A stretch of DNA of 64,000 bases from JBNPEO01 sp050490315 (GCF_050490315.1 NZ_JBNPEO010000002.1:372001-436000), one strand, 5' to 3'; shown: positions 1 to 7,693, numbered from the stretch's first letter. Numbers and translations: made by a program. Notes: generated from the sequence alone by a model not told the origin.

Positions 1-235
1 CCAGGCCAACACCGGCGCGGGCAATTACTTTCAGATTGGGGGCTGCGGCGATGGCCTCAGCGTCCACCTGCGTTGCGGAGCGAACCAGAATGGCGTCAGC
101 GTCCGCAATGGCGGAGAGGAGTTGGGAGCGGTCCGCGCCGTCCGTCTGGCGGATCTCAAAGTCAGGACCCAGGGCCTCAACGGTAGCGGGGGAAAGCTCC
201 TCGGCGAGGAGTACTACGGGTTTGGTGTTAGTCAC
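1..235 (-). CDS. serA: D-3-phosphoglycerate dehydrogenase, N-terminal part (runs off the window)
   Basis: The first 78 codons of a reverse-strand gene are visible. They begin VTNTKPVVLLAEELSPATVE and continue through ADAILVRSATQVD to ARAGVGL, the typical N-terminal half-domain of phosphoglycerate dehydrogenase, the first step of serine synthesis. The GTG start at 235 has a good ribosome-binding site (AAAGAGGT) just upstream. The gene lies directly downstream of the ilvC transcription unit in the same direction, an arrangement common in Arthrobacter-like genomes; a strong hairpin between them suggests separate transcripts. The C-terminal catalytic and ACT-type regulatory parts lie outside the window, so completeness cannot be judged. 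Confidence 0.9.
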   Translation of the reverse strand, partial: MTNTKPVVLLAEELSPATVEALGPDFEIRQTDGADRSQLLSAIADADAILVRSATQVDAEAIAAAPNLKVIARAGVGL

Positions 236-293
236 CGGTGACCTCTTTAGCTCTCTTATTCATGTGGGGTTTTGGTGCAACATTGCCCAAGAC

Positions 294-332
294 AAAGATG
301 CCGGGCCCGGCGAAGCAGGGCCCGGCATCTTT
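294..332 (-). terminator. Hairpin terminator after ilvC
   Basis: A perfect 15-bp inverted repeat (294-308 and 318-332, core GATGCCGGGCCC) with a 9-nt loop lies between ilvC and serA. The T-run after it is short on the reverse strand (TTTGTCTTGGG), so termination may be partial or factor-assisted. It is placed to end the ilvBNC transcript. Confidence 0.75.
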
Positions 333-438
333 ACCGAGTTCGGCGTCGGGAAAAAGCCTAGTTGGCTCTCCCCGGGCAACCTAAATGGCGCCCGAATATT
401 AACCGATCAGTTAACTGCGTTGATGCGTCAGCGTGCGT

Positions 439-1464
439 TTAGCGAGCAGCCGAACCGTCTACGTAGTCCTCGTCGGTCTGCTTCCAAGCGAACAAGGAGC
501 GCAGCTCGCGGCCAACAGCCTCGATCGGGTGCTGCTCAGCCTTGGCGCGGAGTTCCTTGAACTCCACGGCGCCGTTGTCCTGATCGTCAATAAAACGCTT
601 AGCGAAGGCGCCGGACTGGATGTCCGCCAAAACTGCCTTCATGTTTTCCTTGACATCCGGAGTGATGACACGCGGGCCGGAAACGTAGTCGCCGTATTCA
701 GCGGTGTCAGAGACGGACCAGCGCTGCTTGGCGATGCCACCTTCCCACATAAGGTCAACGATGAGCTTGAGCTCGTGAAGAACCTCGAAGTAGGCGATCT
801 GCGGCTGGTAGCCAGCTTCAGTCAGGGTTTCGAAACCGTACTGGACCAGCTGGGATACACCACCACAAAGAACTGACTGCTCACCGAACAAGTCGGTTTC
901 AGTCTCTTCGGTGAAGGTGGTCTTGATAACGCCGGCGCGGGTTCCACCGATGGCCTTGGCGTAAGACTTTGCCAAATCCCATGCTGAACCGGAAGCGTCC
1001 TGCTCAACAGCGATGATGTCCGGGATACCGCGGCCAGCCTCGAATTCGCGGCGAACCGTGTGGCCCGGAGCCTTCGGAGCGATGAGGATAACGTCAACAC
1101 CCTCGGGTGCTTCGATGTAACCAAAGCGGATGTTGAAACCGTGTGCGAAGGCCAGTGCCTTGCCCGGGGTCAGCTTGTCCTTGATGGAGTCGTTGTAGAT
1201 GGCGCGCTGGTGCTGATCCGGAGCCAAGATCATAATGACGTCAGCCCACTCGGCTGCATCGGCAACAGATTTGACCGGGAAGCCAGCCTCTTCAGCCTTG
1301 GCGATCGACTTCGAACCCTCCTTGAGGGCAATGGCAACCTGAACGCCTGAATCGCGGAGGTTCAATGCGTGGGCGTGGCCCTGAGAACCATAACCAACAA
1401 TCGCAACCTTGCGCCCCTGGATGATCGAGAGGTCGGCGTCGTCGTCGTAAAACATTTCAGTCAC
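439..1464 (-). CDS. ilvC: Ketol-acid reductoisomerase (NADP+)
   Basis: 341-residue class I KARI, the second common step of valine and isoleucine synthesis: NADPH-dependent, Mg2+-dependent alkyl migration and reduction of acetolactate or acetohydroxybutyrate. The Rossmann motif GYGSQG sits near residues 24-29, followed by APKAPGHTVR and the KARI-domain stretch FGEQSVLCGG. The reading frame stays open about 34 codons further upstream, but the real start is the GTG at 1464: it gives the canonical VTEMFYDDDADL N-terminus and has an AAGGAG ribosome-binding site. It follows ilvN with a 76-bp gap that could hold a secondary promoter; otherwise it is the third gene of ilvBNC. Confidence 0.97.
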   Translation of the reverse strand: MTEMFYDDDADLSIIQGRKVAIVGYGSQGHAHALNLRDSGVQVAIALKEGSKSIAKAEEAGFPVKSVADAAEWADVIMILAPDQHQRAIYNDSIKDKLTPGKALAFAHGFNIRFGYIEAPEGVDVILIAPKAPGHTVRREFEAGRGIPDIIAVEQDASGSAWDLAKSYAKAIGGTRAGVIKTTFTEETETDLFGEQSVLCGGVSQLVQYGFETLTEAGYQPQIAYFEVLHELKLIVDLMWEGGIAKQRWSVSDTAEYGDYVSGPRVITPDVKENMKAVLADIQSGAFAKRFIDDQDNGAVEFKELRAKAEQHPIEAVGRELRSLFAWKQTDEDYVDGSAAR

Positions 1465-1540
1465 TGGGATGTCTCCTTGGAGTGTTGTATTTCTACTGGT
1501 CTGCGTAAATCTTGGTGTTGCTAGGCGCAGCGTATGGCCG

Positions 1541-2053
1541 CTAGGCCGAACGTAATGCGCGGTCACTCATGGAGCGTGAACCTCGGCCCACGGCCAAGGT
1601 GCCGGACTGCACAATTTCGCGGATCCCAAAGGGCTCAAGCACCGAAAGCAGTGCCGTGAGCTTCTCCGGGTGGCCGGTGGCCTCAATAACCAACGAGTCT
1701 GTAGACACGTCGACCACTGAAGCGCGGAACAAATCTGCAGCCTGGGTAACTTGCAGACGAGTTGAGGCGTCCGCACGTACCTTGACCAGGATGTGGTCAC
1801 GTTGCACGGAAGATTCTGAGGTGAGCTCAACGATCTTGATGACGTTGACCAACTTGTTGAGCTGTTTGGTGACCTGTTCGATCAAGTCTCCCTCGGCGTC
1901 GACCACTACTGTCATCCGGGAAATCCCGGGAACTTCAGTGGGGCCCACAGCTAGAGAGTTGATGTTAAAGGCGCGCCGAGCGAAGAGGGAAGAAACGCGG
2001 GTAAGAACACCTGGTTTGTCTTCTACCAGAACGGAAAGTGTGTGACGGTGCAT
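1541..2053 (-). CDS. ilvN: Acetolactate synthase, small (regulatory) subunit
   Basis: 170-residue regulatory subunit of acetohydroxyacid synthase; it binds valine and controls the IlvB catalytic subunit. The N-terminal ACT domain is obvious (LSVLVEDKPGVLTRVSSLF, then FNINSLAVGPTE), followed by the small-subunit C-terminal domain ending in TLAVGRGSRSM. The ATG at 2053 lies 2 bp after the ilvB stop codon, so the two subunits are almost certainly translationally coupled. A 7-codon extension upstream would lie inside ilvB and lacks family similarity. Confidence 0.96.
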   Translation of the reverse strand: MHRHTLSVLVEDKPGVLTRVSSLFARRAFNINSLAVGPTEVPGISRMTVVVDAEGDLIEQVTKQLNKLVNVIKIVELTSESSVQRDHILVKVRADASTRLQVTQAADLFRASVVDVSTDSLVIEATGHPEKLTALLSVLEPFGIREIVQSGTLAVGRGSRSMSDRALRSA

Positions 2054-2055
2054 GG

Positions 2056-3954
2056 TTAGTCCTCTTCTTCCCATTCCGGGGTCATGTTGCGAGCAACCTG
2101 GATCATGTCATTGCTGACGCCAGAGGGGACCATCGGCCACACCATAGCGTTGGGGCTGACCACAAAGTCGATGACCACCGGGCGGTCATTGATCTCGAGG
2201 GCCTTTTGGATAGTCGCGTCAATGTCCTCAGGACGCTCGCAACGCAAAGCGGCGCAACCGTAAGCATCAGCCAACTTCACGAAGTCCGGAATGCGCACCG
2301 TGTTGTGACCGGTGTTCAAATCCGTGTTGGAATAGCGGCCGTCGTAGAAGAGAGTCTGCCACTGGCGAACCATACCCAGTGAAGAGTTGTTGATGATCGC
2401 AACCTTGATGGGGATGTTGTTGATGGCACAAGTGGCCAGTTCCTGATTGGTCATCTGGAAACAACCGTCGCCGTCAATAGCCCACACCACACGGTCCGGG
2501 TTACCTACCTTGGCACCCATTGCAGCCGGCACCGAGTAGCCCATGGTGCCAGCCCCACCGGAGTTCAGCCAGGAATGCGGACGCTCATACTTGATGAACT
2601 GCGCAGCCCACATTTGGTGCTGCCCAACTCCTGCAACGTAAACCCCATCAGGACCGGTGAGTTCACCAATCCGGGAAATCACGTGCTGCGGAGCCAAGAG
2701 GCCATCTTCGGGCTCGGTCCAGCCCAGCGGGTAAGTGTCCTTGAGGTTGTTCAGGAACGCCCACCAATTCTCCAAATCCGGAGCGCCGTCGGCTTCATTC
2801 TGAGCCCGAACAGCCTCAGTGAGTTCAGGGATGATCTCCTTCACGGAGCCCACAATCGGAACATCAGCAAGACGGTTTTTGGAGATTTCAGCAGGATCAA
2901 TGTCTGCGTGGATCACCTTTGCATAGGGAGCAAAGGTGGACAGCACACCTGTAACGCGGTCATCAAAGCGAGCACCCAGGGTGATCAACAGGTCTGACTG
3001 CTGCAGAGCAGTGACGGCGGAAACCGAACCGTGCATTCCAGGCATACCTACATGCTGAGGGTGCGAATCCGGGAAGGCTCCGCGGGCCATCAGTGTAGTG
3101 ACCACCGGAGCGCCGGTAACCTCGGCCAGCTCCATAAGTTCCTCGCAAGCGTGGCCCTTCAGCACACCGCCACCTACGTAGAGAACTGGCTTCTTAGCCG
3201 CGGCAATCAGCTTCGCTGCTTCACGAACTTGCTTGCTGTGCCCGCGCAATACGGGGCGGTAGCCGGGCAAGTCGATCTTCGGCGGCCATGAGAATGTCAT
3301 CTGACCCTGCTGGGCATCTTTAGCGATGTCCACTAGGACCGGTCCCGGGCGTCCGGTGGATGCCAAGTGGAAGGCTTCGGCCATCACGTGGGGAATGTCG
3401 TTGGGGTCAGTAACCAAGAATGAGTGCTTGGTGATGGGCATGGTGATTCCCACAATGTCGGCTTCTTGGAACGCGTCGGTTCCAATCACGGCACTGGAAA
3501 CCTGGCCAGTGATTGCCACCAATGGAACTGAGTCCATGTGGGCATCCATGATTGCGGTAACGAGGTTGGTGGCGCCTGGGCCGGAGGTGGCGATACAAAC
3601 GCCCACCCGTCCAGAAACCATGGCGTAACCTTCGGCGGCGTGGCCGGCTCCTTGTTCGTGACGGACCAACACGTGGTTCATGTTGGAAGCCATCAAAGGA
3701 TCGTAGGTGGGCAGGATCGCGCCACCAGGCAAACCAAAAATGTCGTCCACGCCGAGTTCTTCGAGCGAGCGGACGATTGCCTGAGAACCGGTCATTTGCG
3801 TTGGGGGTACAACGTTGTTCGGTCCCAGTACAAGAGAGACGTGGGCAGCGTCGACGACGGGGGTAGCCGTTCGTTCGGACTTTTCCGGAGCCTTTGCAGC
3901 TCCAGCGGACTTCGTAGCCATCAGCGTGGGGCTGATGGGCGATCCTTTGCTCAT
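2056..3954 (-). CDS. ilvB: Acetolactate synthase, large (catalytic) subunit
   Basis: 632-residue thiamine-diphosphate and FAD-dependent acetohydroxyacid synthase, which makes acetolactate from pyruvate. The frame shows the N-terminal pyrimidine-binding domain (FGLPGGAILPTYD, catalytic glutamate in HEQGAGHAAEGYA), a central domain (ARFDDRVTG) and the C-terminal pyrophosphate domain with GDGCFQMTNQELATC and a downstream NN. The start ATG at 3954 follows AAAGGAAGAG and gives MSKGSPISPTLMATKSAG, usual for Micrococcaceae; the frame extends upstream into the attenuator region, which is not coding. Expression is probably set by the leader peptide and terminator immediately upstream. Confidence 0.97.
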   Translation of the reverse strand: MSKGSPISPTLMATKSAGAAKAPEKSERTATPVVDAAHVSLVLGPNNVVPPTQMTGSQAIVRSLEELGVDDIFGLPGGAILPTYDPLMASNMNHVLVRHEQGAGHAAEGYAMVSGRVGVCIATSGPGATNLVTAIMDAHMDSVPLVAITGQVSSAVIGTDAFQEADIVGITMPITKHSFLVTDPNDIPHVMAEAFHLASTGRPGPVLVDIAKDAQQGQMTFSWPPKIDLPGYRPVLRGHSKQVREAAKLIAAAKKPVLYVGGGVLKGHACEELMELAEVTGAPVVTTLMARGAFPDSHPQHVGMPGMHGSVSAVTALQQSDLLITLGARFDDRVTGVLSTFAPYAKVIHADIDPAEISKNRLADVPIVGSVKEIIPELTEAVRAQNEADGAPDLENWWAFLNNLKDTYPLGWTEPEDGLLAPQHVISRIGELTGPDGVYVAGVGQHQMWAAQFIKYERPHSWLNSGGAGTMGYSVPAAMGAKVGNPDRVVWAIDGDGCFQMTNQELATCAINNIPIKVAIINNSSLGMVRQWQTLFYDGRYSNTDLNTGHNTVRIPDFVKLADAYGCAALRCERPEDIDATIQKALEINDRPVVIDFVVSPNAMVWPMVPSGVSNDMIQVARNMTPEWEEED

Positions 3955-4014
3955 CGGACTCTTCCTTTGTGCATCCACCATGGATGCTGGGTTATTTCTT
4001 CGGTGCTGCGGGAA

Positions 4015-4052
4015 CAAAAAAACCCCTCAGCCTTATGGCTCTTCGAGGGGTT
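4015..4052 (-). terminator. ilvBNC attenuator (intrinsic terminator in the leader)
   Basis: On the reverse strand the sequence CCCCTC...AGCCATAAGGCT...GAGGGG is followed by seven Ts, a textbook intrinsic terminator. It lies between the end of the leader peptide (4080) and the ilvB start (3954), so it would stop transcription before ilvB unless translation of the leader stalls. A competing pairing GCGCGTG (4089-4095, inside the leader ORF) with CACGCGC (4053-4059) directly abuts it. Confidence 0.85.
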
Positions 4053-4079
4053 GCGCGTGACAGATCGTTTCCAATCGGG

Positions 4080-4142
4080 CTAAAACGCCACGCGCTTAAT
4101 AAGGACGACGACGCCGGAAGCGACGGAAACAATCTTGATCAT
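4080..4142 (-). CDS. ilvL: ilvBNC leader peptide
   Basis: A 20-codon reverse-strand ORF, too short for routine gene calling. It starts with ATG at 4142, ends with TAG at 4080, and is loaded with codons for the end products: I2, I4, V5, V7, then V11-V12-V13-L14-I15 in a row, and V18. It lies 28 bp before a strong intrinsic terminator and upstream of ilvB, the exact architecture of transcription attenuation by branched-chain aminoacyl-tRNA supply known for ilvBNC in corynebacteria and enterobacteria. A perfect TTGACA (-35-like) lies at 4173-4178; an AAAACT hexamer ends 6 bp before the ATG, so the leader may be leaderless, although GAGAGGG could also act as a ribosome-binding site. Confidence 0.85.
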   Translation of the reverse strand: MIKIVSVASGVVVLIKRVAF

Positions 4143-4161
4143 GCGTTTAGTTTTCCCTCTC

Positions 4162-4219
4162 AGTGAGATGGCTGTCAAAGAGCCAATCAGCCGTCTCACT
4201 ATATGGACATCATAGTCCA
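4162..4219 (-). promoter_or_regulatory. Inverted repeats in the ilvB promoter region
   Basis: Two symmetric elements sit just upstream of the ilv leader. AGTGAGA-N-GGCTG (4162-4174) pairs with CAGCC-N-TCTCACT (4188-4200), and TGGAC (4204-4208) is mirrored by GTCCA (4215-4219). The TTGACA hexamer (4173-4178) lies in the first element. They look like operator sites for a branched-chain amino-acid regulator (for example an IclR-type LtbR/LeuR protein), but the regulator is not in the window and the assignment is inference. Confidence 0.45.
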
Positions 4220-4255
4220 CAGATTGGGCACTCCCCTAACCCAACCGGCTCACAA

Positions 4256-4309
4256 TTGTGGCTGCACCCAGCTCAGGGAACAGCCACAACTGCTAGCCAG
4301 TCAGGCTAG
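4256..4309 (-). terminator. Possible ilvD terminator (two small hairpins)
   Basis: Downstream of the ilvD stop codon (4326, reverse strand) lie CTAGCC-N5-GGCTAG (4293-4309) and a 9-bp stem TTGTGGCTG (4256-4264) with CAGCCACAA (4281-4289). Neither is followed by a T-run, so intrinsic termination is uncertain. Confidence 0.35.
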
Positions 4310-4325
4310 AGACGCTCAAGGAGAA

Positions 4326-6047
4326 CTAGCCGCAGTAAGCGCCAGTTGATGCGCTGTGCACCAGCTTGGCGTACTTAGCCAAAACACCCTTTGTGAACTT
4401 TGCCGGAAGTGGTGCCCAACCAACCTTGCGAGATTCTAGCTCGGCCTCATCAACCAGCAGGTCGAAGCTGCGATTGGCAATGTCCACCCGAATCCGGTCG
4501 CCATCCTTGACGAAGGCGATCGGGCCGCCGTCGACAGCTTCTGGTGCAACGTGACCAATGCACAAACCAGTGGTTCCGCCAGAGAAACGACCATCGGTGA
4601 GGAGCAAAACATCCTTACCCAGTCCGGCACCCTTGATGGCGCCGGTGATGGCCAGCATCTCACGCATGCCCGGTCCACCCTTGGGGCCCTCGTAGCGGAT
4701 AACTACAACGTCTCCTGCGTGAATTTCGCCGCGGTCCAAAGCGTCAAGGGCGCCCTGTTCACGCTCGAAGACGCGTGCCGAACCTTCGAAGACATCAGCG
4801 TCAAAGCCTGCGCTCTTGACAACGGCACCTTCGGGAGCCAACGAACCGTGCAAGATGGTGATGCCACCGGTCTTGTGGATCGGGTTATCAAGGGCGCGCA
4901 AGATCTTGCCATCAACGTCCGGTGGGTTGATCGCCGCGAGGTTCTCGGCAACGGTTTTGCCCGTGACGGTGAGGCAATCACCGTGCAGCAGTCCGGCGTC
5001 GAGCAGTGCCTTCATAATCACCGGCACACCACCGATCTTGTCTACGTCAGTCATAACGTAGCGGCCGAAGGGCTTCAGGTCGCCCAGGTGCGGGATCTTG
5101 TCGCCGATGCGGTTGAAGTCCTCAAGGTTCAGATCAACCTCAGCTTCACGGGCAATAGCCAAAAGGTGCAGAACGGCATTCGTGGAACCGCCAAAGGCCA
5201 TAGTCACAGCAATTGCGTTTTCAAAAGCTTTTTTGGTCATAATGTCGCGAGCCGTAATGCCCAGGCGCAGCAGGTTCACCACTGCTTCACCGGACTTACG
5301 GGCAAATTCATCACGACGGCGGTCAGCCGACGGCGGGGCAGCGGAACCCGGCAGGGACATACCAAGGGCTTCACCAATGCAGGCCATGGTGTTGGCGGTG
5401 TACATACCACCACAAGCGCCTTCACCCGGGCAGATGGCCCGTTCAATGCGATCGAGGTCCCCTCGGCTCATTTTGCCCGCAGCGCAAGCACCCACGGCCT
5501 CGAAAGCGTCGATCAGGGTGACTTCTTTTTCCGAGCCATCTTCGAGCTTGACCCAGCCCGGCATGATGGAACCGGCGTAGAGGAACACACTCGCGAGATC
5601 TAGGCGCGCGGCGGCCATCAACATACCCGGAAGCGACTTGTCGCAACCGGCCAAAAGGACCGAACCATCAATGCGTTCTGCCTGCATTACGGTTTCCACC
5701 GAGTCGGCAATAACTTCACGAGAAACAAGAGAGAAGTGCATTCCCTCGTGGCCCATGGAAATACCGTCGGAGACGGAGATGGTCCCGAACTGCATCGGGA
5801 ATCCGCCGCCGGCGTGAACGCCTTCCTTGGCACCCTGGGCCAATCGGTTCAAGGACAAGTTGCACGGCGTAATTTCGTTCCACGAACTGGCAACGCCAAT
5901 CTGTGGTTTGGCGAAGTCGTCGTCACCCATACCAACGGCACGGAACATTCCCCGCGCCGGGGCGGCGTGAATTCCATCGGTGACAACACGGCTACGCGGC
6001 TTGATGTCTGGCTTATTGTCTACTGCTGTAGTGCTCTCCTCGCTCAT
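4326..6047 (-). CDS. ilvD: Dihydroxy-acid dehydratase
   Basis: 573-residue Fe-S dehydratase, third step of valine and isoleucine synthesis (dihydroxy-acid to 2-keto acid). Three cluster-ligand cysteine contexts are visible: TPCN (about residue 62), GCDKSLPG (about 133) and GACGGMYTANTM (about 210), the pattern of the [2Fe-2S] class of bacterial IlvD; the C-terminal DGRFSGGTTG motif is intact. There is no ribosome-binding site before the ATG at 6047; instead a TAGACT hexamer (6054-6059) ends 6 bp upstream, predicting a leaderless mRNA. A perfect GTCCACA-T-TGTGGAC palindrome lies further upstream. It is a separate transcription unit from ilvBNC. Confidence 0.96.
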   Translation of the reverse strand: MSEESTTAVDNKPDIKPRSRVVTDGIHAAPARGMFRAVGMGDDDFAKPQIGVASSWNEITPCNLSLNRLAQGAKEGVHAGGGFPMQFGTISVSDGISMGHEGMHFSLVSREVIADSVETVMQAERIDGSVLLAGCDKSLPGMLMAAARLDLASVFLYAGSIMPGWVKLEDGSEKEVTLIDAFEAVGACAAGKMSRGDLDRIERAICPGEGACGGMYTANTMACIGEALGMSLPGSAAPPSADRRRDEFARKSGEAVVNLLRLGITARDIMTKKAFENAIAVTMAFGGSTNAVLHLLAIAREAEVDLNLEDFNRIGDKIPHLGDLKPFGRYVMTDVDKIGGVPVIMKALLDAGLLHGDCLTVTGKTVAENLAAINPPDVDGKILRALDNPIHKTGGITILHGSLAPEGAVVKSAGFDADVFEGSARVFEREQGALDALDRGEIHAGDVVVIRYEGPKGGPGMREMLAITGAIKGAGLGKDVLLLTDGRFSGGTTGLCIGHVAPEAVDGGPIAFVKDGDRIRVDIANRSFDLLVDEAELESRKVGWAPLPAKFTKGVLAKYAKLVHSASTGAYCG

Positions 6048-6133
6048 GTCTGAAGTCTATGACTCGAAATACCCGCTAAGTGACCAGCCACCAGCATTGC
6101 GGCCCGAATGACGCGAAATTCCCTCAATGTTTC

Positions 6134-6148
6134 GTCCACATTGTGGAC
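6134..6148. promoter_or_regulatory. 15-bp palindrome upstream of ilvD
   Basis: GTCCACA-T-TGTGGAC is a perfect 7-bp inverted repeat about 85 bp upstream of the ilvD start, in the divergent region shared with the gene at 6290. The TGTGGACT half-site also occurs in the ilvB promoter region (with different spacing), suggesting a common branched-chain amino-acid regulator. Inferred. Confidence 0.45.
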
Positions 6149-6289
6149 TTGCAACATTCACGGAGCCGCTTTTCAACTTCTGGCGCTTGCCCCGATCCCT
6201 GCTGGCGCCCGCTTCCCTAGACACACATCAGTGGCAGAAGTAACGTCGAGGAAACGGCAACCCTGCCAAATGAACAGAAGGGCTCTGTT

Positions 6290-7423
6290 ATGGAGTGGAT
6301 TATCTGGGTCATCGTCATCATTGTGATCGTCGCCGTCGTCTGGTGGCTGCTGAACAGGAACAAGGGTCAAAGTTCACTGCCGGGCCAAAGCGCTACAAAC
6401 CAGTCCACCAGCAATCCTCATGAAACGAGGGCTGACTCTGCGGTGCGCGCCGCATCAGGTCAAACACCAACATCCGACGCCGGTGCCACCGCAGCAGCGG
6501 CCGCTGCCGGTGCCGCTCCAATCATCGCGGCCGGGGCAGCTGGCGCTTCCTCGGAGCCTTCCACAGCACCTCCCGCAACACAGAGCGCTCCAGCCGAAGA
6601 ATCCTTCGCCGTCAACGAGTCCACGGATTCAGCGGATCCAGCGGAGCCCACCACTTCTGCAGAGGCCGAGGCACCCCGTTCTGAAGAGCCGGGTGTTTCA
6701 GCAGAGCCTGTATTTACTGAACCTGCACTGGATGAGCCAGCCTTGGCTGAGCCCCGCGTCTCCGCTCCTGATACCTTCGACACTCCCGTGACTGACGACC
6801 CAAGGGATACCGTCGCGGGTGCCGGCGGTGAAGCGTACATCGACGCAAGTGCCGCAAAAGTATCCGATCCTGAAGTTGGCATTCCGGACCGCACCGAAGC
6901 TCAACAACAAGAGATCGATCAGCAGTCCCAGAACGAGGCCGCTGATCGTGAAAAGTGGGAGTCCTCATGGAGCGATTCCACAAGCGCCCCCGCGCCGACG
7001 CAACAGGATGACTCGGAGGCTACTGCGCCTCAAGGATCTGAAAACCTCAGTTCCGGGAACTCTAGTAGCTATGGCGAAGGCATCACCGAGGAAACTGCCC
7101 GCAATTCTGAACCAGTTCACACTCAGTGGGGCCAAGCCGAGCCAGTACAGCCCCAGGCCGCTCAGGCTGACCCCGCACCAGCTGAGCCCGCTCAGCCGGT
7201 GGGCCACTTGGCGGTTGATAAGCCGTACGGAGAAGGGTCGGCATCGCCTAACCCGGACGGCAGTGCTCCGGAGGGCTTCACTGTCAAAGGTGACGCTGGC
7301 TCCATGATCTATCACGACGAGTCCAGCCCCTTATACAACGAGGCCGCAGCCGATGTGTGGTTTATCTCAGAGGCTCACGCCGAGGCAGCTGGGTTCCGCG
7401 TGCCTCGCCAGGGCCGCCACTAG
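6290..7423 (+). CDS. Membrane-anchored Ala/Pro/Glu-rich protein with sunset-like C-terminal domain
   Basis: 377 residues. Residues 1-21 form one strongly hydrophobic segment (EWIIWVIVIIVIVAVVWWLL), so the protein is anchored in the membrane. Residues 25-300 are low-complexity and rich in Ala, Pro, Glu, Ser and Thr with short repeated AEP/SAEP units, probably disordered. The last 65 residues are ordered and conserved in style: YGEGSA, EGFTVKGDAGSMIYH, then ADVWFISEAHAEAAGFR, closely resembling the small domain at the C-terminus of many actinobacterial proteins (the 'sunset' domain, also appended to some L17 ribosomal proteins). AGAAGGG before ATG 6290 is a plausible ribosome-binding site. Function unknown. 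Confidence 0.75.
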   Translation: MEWIIWVIVIIVIVAVVWWLLNRNKGQSSLPGQSATNQSTSNPHETRADSAVRAASGQTPTSDAGATAAAAAAGAAPIIAAGAAGASSEPSTAPPATQSAPAEESFAVNESTDSADPAEPTTSAEAEAPRSEEPGVSAEPVFTEPALDEPALAEPRVSAPDTFDTPVTDDPRDTVAGAGGEAYIDASAAKVSDPEVGIPDRTEAQQQEIDQQSQNEAADREKWESSWSDSTSAPAPTQQDDSEATAPQGSENLSSGNSSSYGEGITEETARNSEPVHTQWGQAEPVQPQAAQADPAPAEPAQPVGHLAVDKPYGEGSASPNPDGSAPEGFTVKGDAGSMIYHDESSPLYNEAAADVWFISEAHAEAAGFRVPRQGRH

Positions 7424-7460
7424 GGACACTCTCTAAAGTAATTCTGGCAGGAAGTCCTTG

Positions 7461-7516
7461 AGAATCAGCGGGCGGTTTTGGCCGCCGAAGTTGCACTGAA
7501 AGTGCCCGCTGGTTCT
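7461..7516. other. Structured intergenic segment (long imperfect stem with inner hairpin)
   Basis: A 13-bp stem (7461-7473 with 7504-7516, core CAGCGGGC/GCCCGCTG, one wobble) encloses a smaller GGCGG...CCGCC hairpin. It follows the stop codon of the gene at 6290 and precedes the tRNA-Lys promoter. It may terminate the upstream transcript, though no T-run follows. Confidence 0.45.
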
Positions 7517-7520
7517 CGAT

Positions 7521-7549
7521 TTCACTTTTGAAAAAAACTCCCGTATAGT
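7521..7549 (+). promoter_or_regulatory. Promoter of tRNA-Lys
   Basis: TTCACT (7521-7526) and TATAGT (7544-7549) are separated by 17 bp, a good sigma-70-like promoter, 62 bp upstream of the tRNA 5' end. Confidence 0.55.
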
Positions 7550-7611
7550 TTCATGTCGTTGCGAGATCAACGGAGAGAACAAAAAGCCTCTTCAGCCACT
7601 TGCAAAGTAAT

Positions 7612-7684
7612 GCACCTCTAGCTCAATTGGCAGAGCAATTGACTCTTAATCAATGGGTTCCGGGTTCAAGTCCCGGGGGGTGCA
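7612..7684 (+). tRNA. tRNA-Lys (anticodon CTT)
   Basis: 73-nt cloverleaf: acceptor GCACCTC pairs with GGGGTGC (one G-U), D-arm GCTC...GAGC, anticodon stem ATTGA/TCAAT with loop CTCTTAA (anticodon CTT), T-arm CCGGG-TTCAAGT-CCCGG, discriminator A. The 3' CCA is not encoded. Confidence 0.97.
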
Positions 7685-7693
7685 CAGGGATGA

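Noticed and set aside
1465..1566. N-terminal extension of ilvC (34 codons)
   Set aside because: It overlaps ilvN, lacks KARI similarity, and the GTG at 1464 has a good ribosome-binding site and the canonical N-terminus.
3960..4142. T-box riboswitch in the ilvB leader
   Set aside because: No T-box sequence or specifier-loop architecture is visible; a leader peptide rich in Val/Ile/Leu codons explains the terminator better.
4551..5603. A 350-codon open frame on the + strand antisense to ilvD
   Set aside because: It is the mirror of strongly conserved ilvD codons, has no ribosome-binding site and matches no protein pattern; long antisense frames are common in GC-rich genes.
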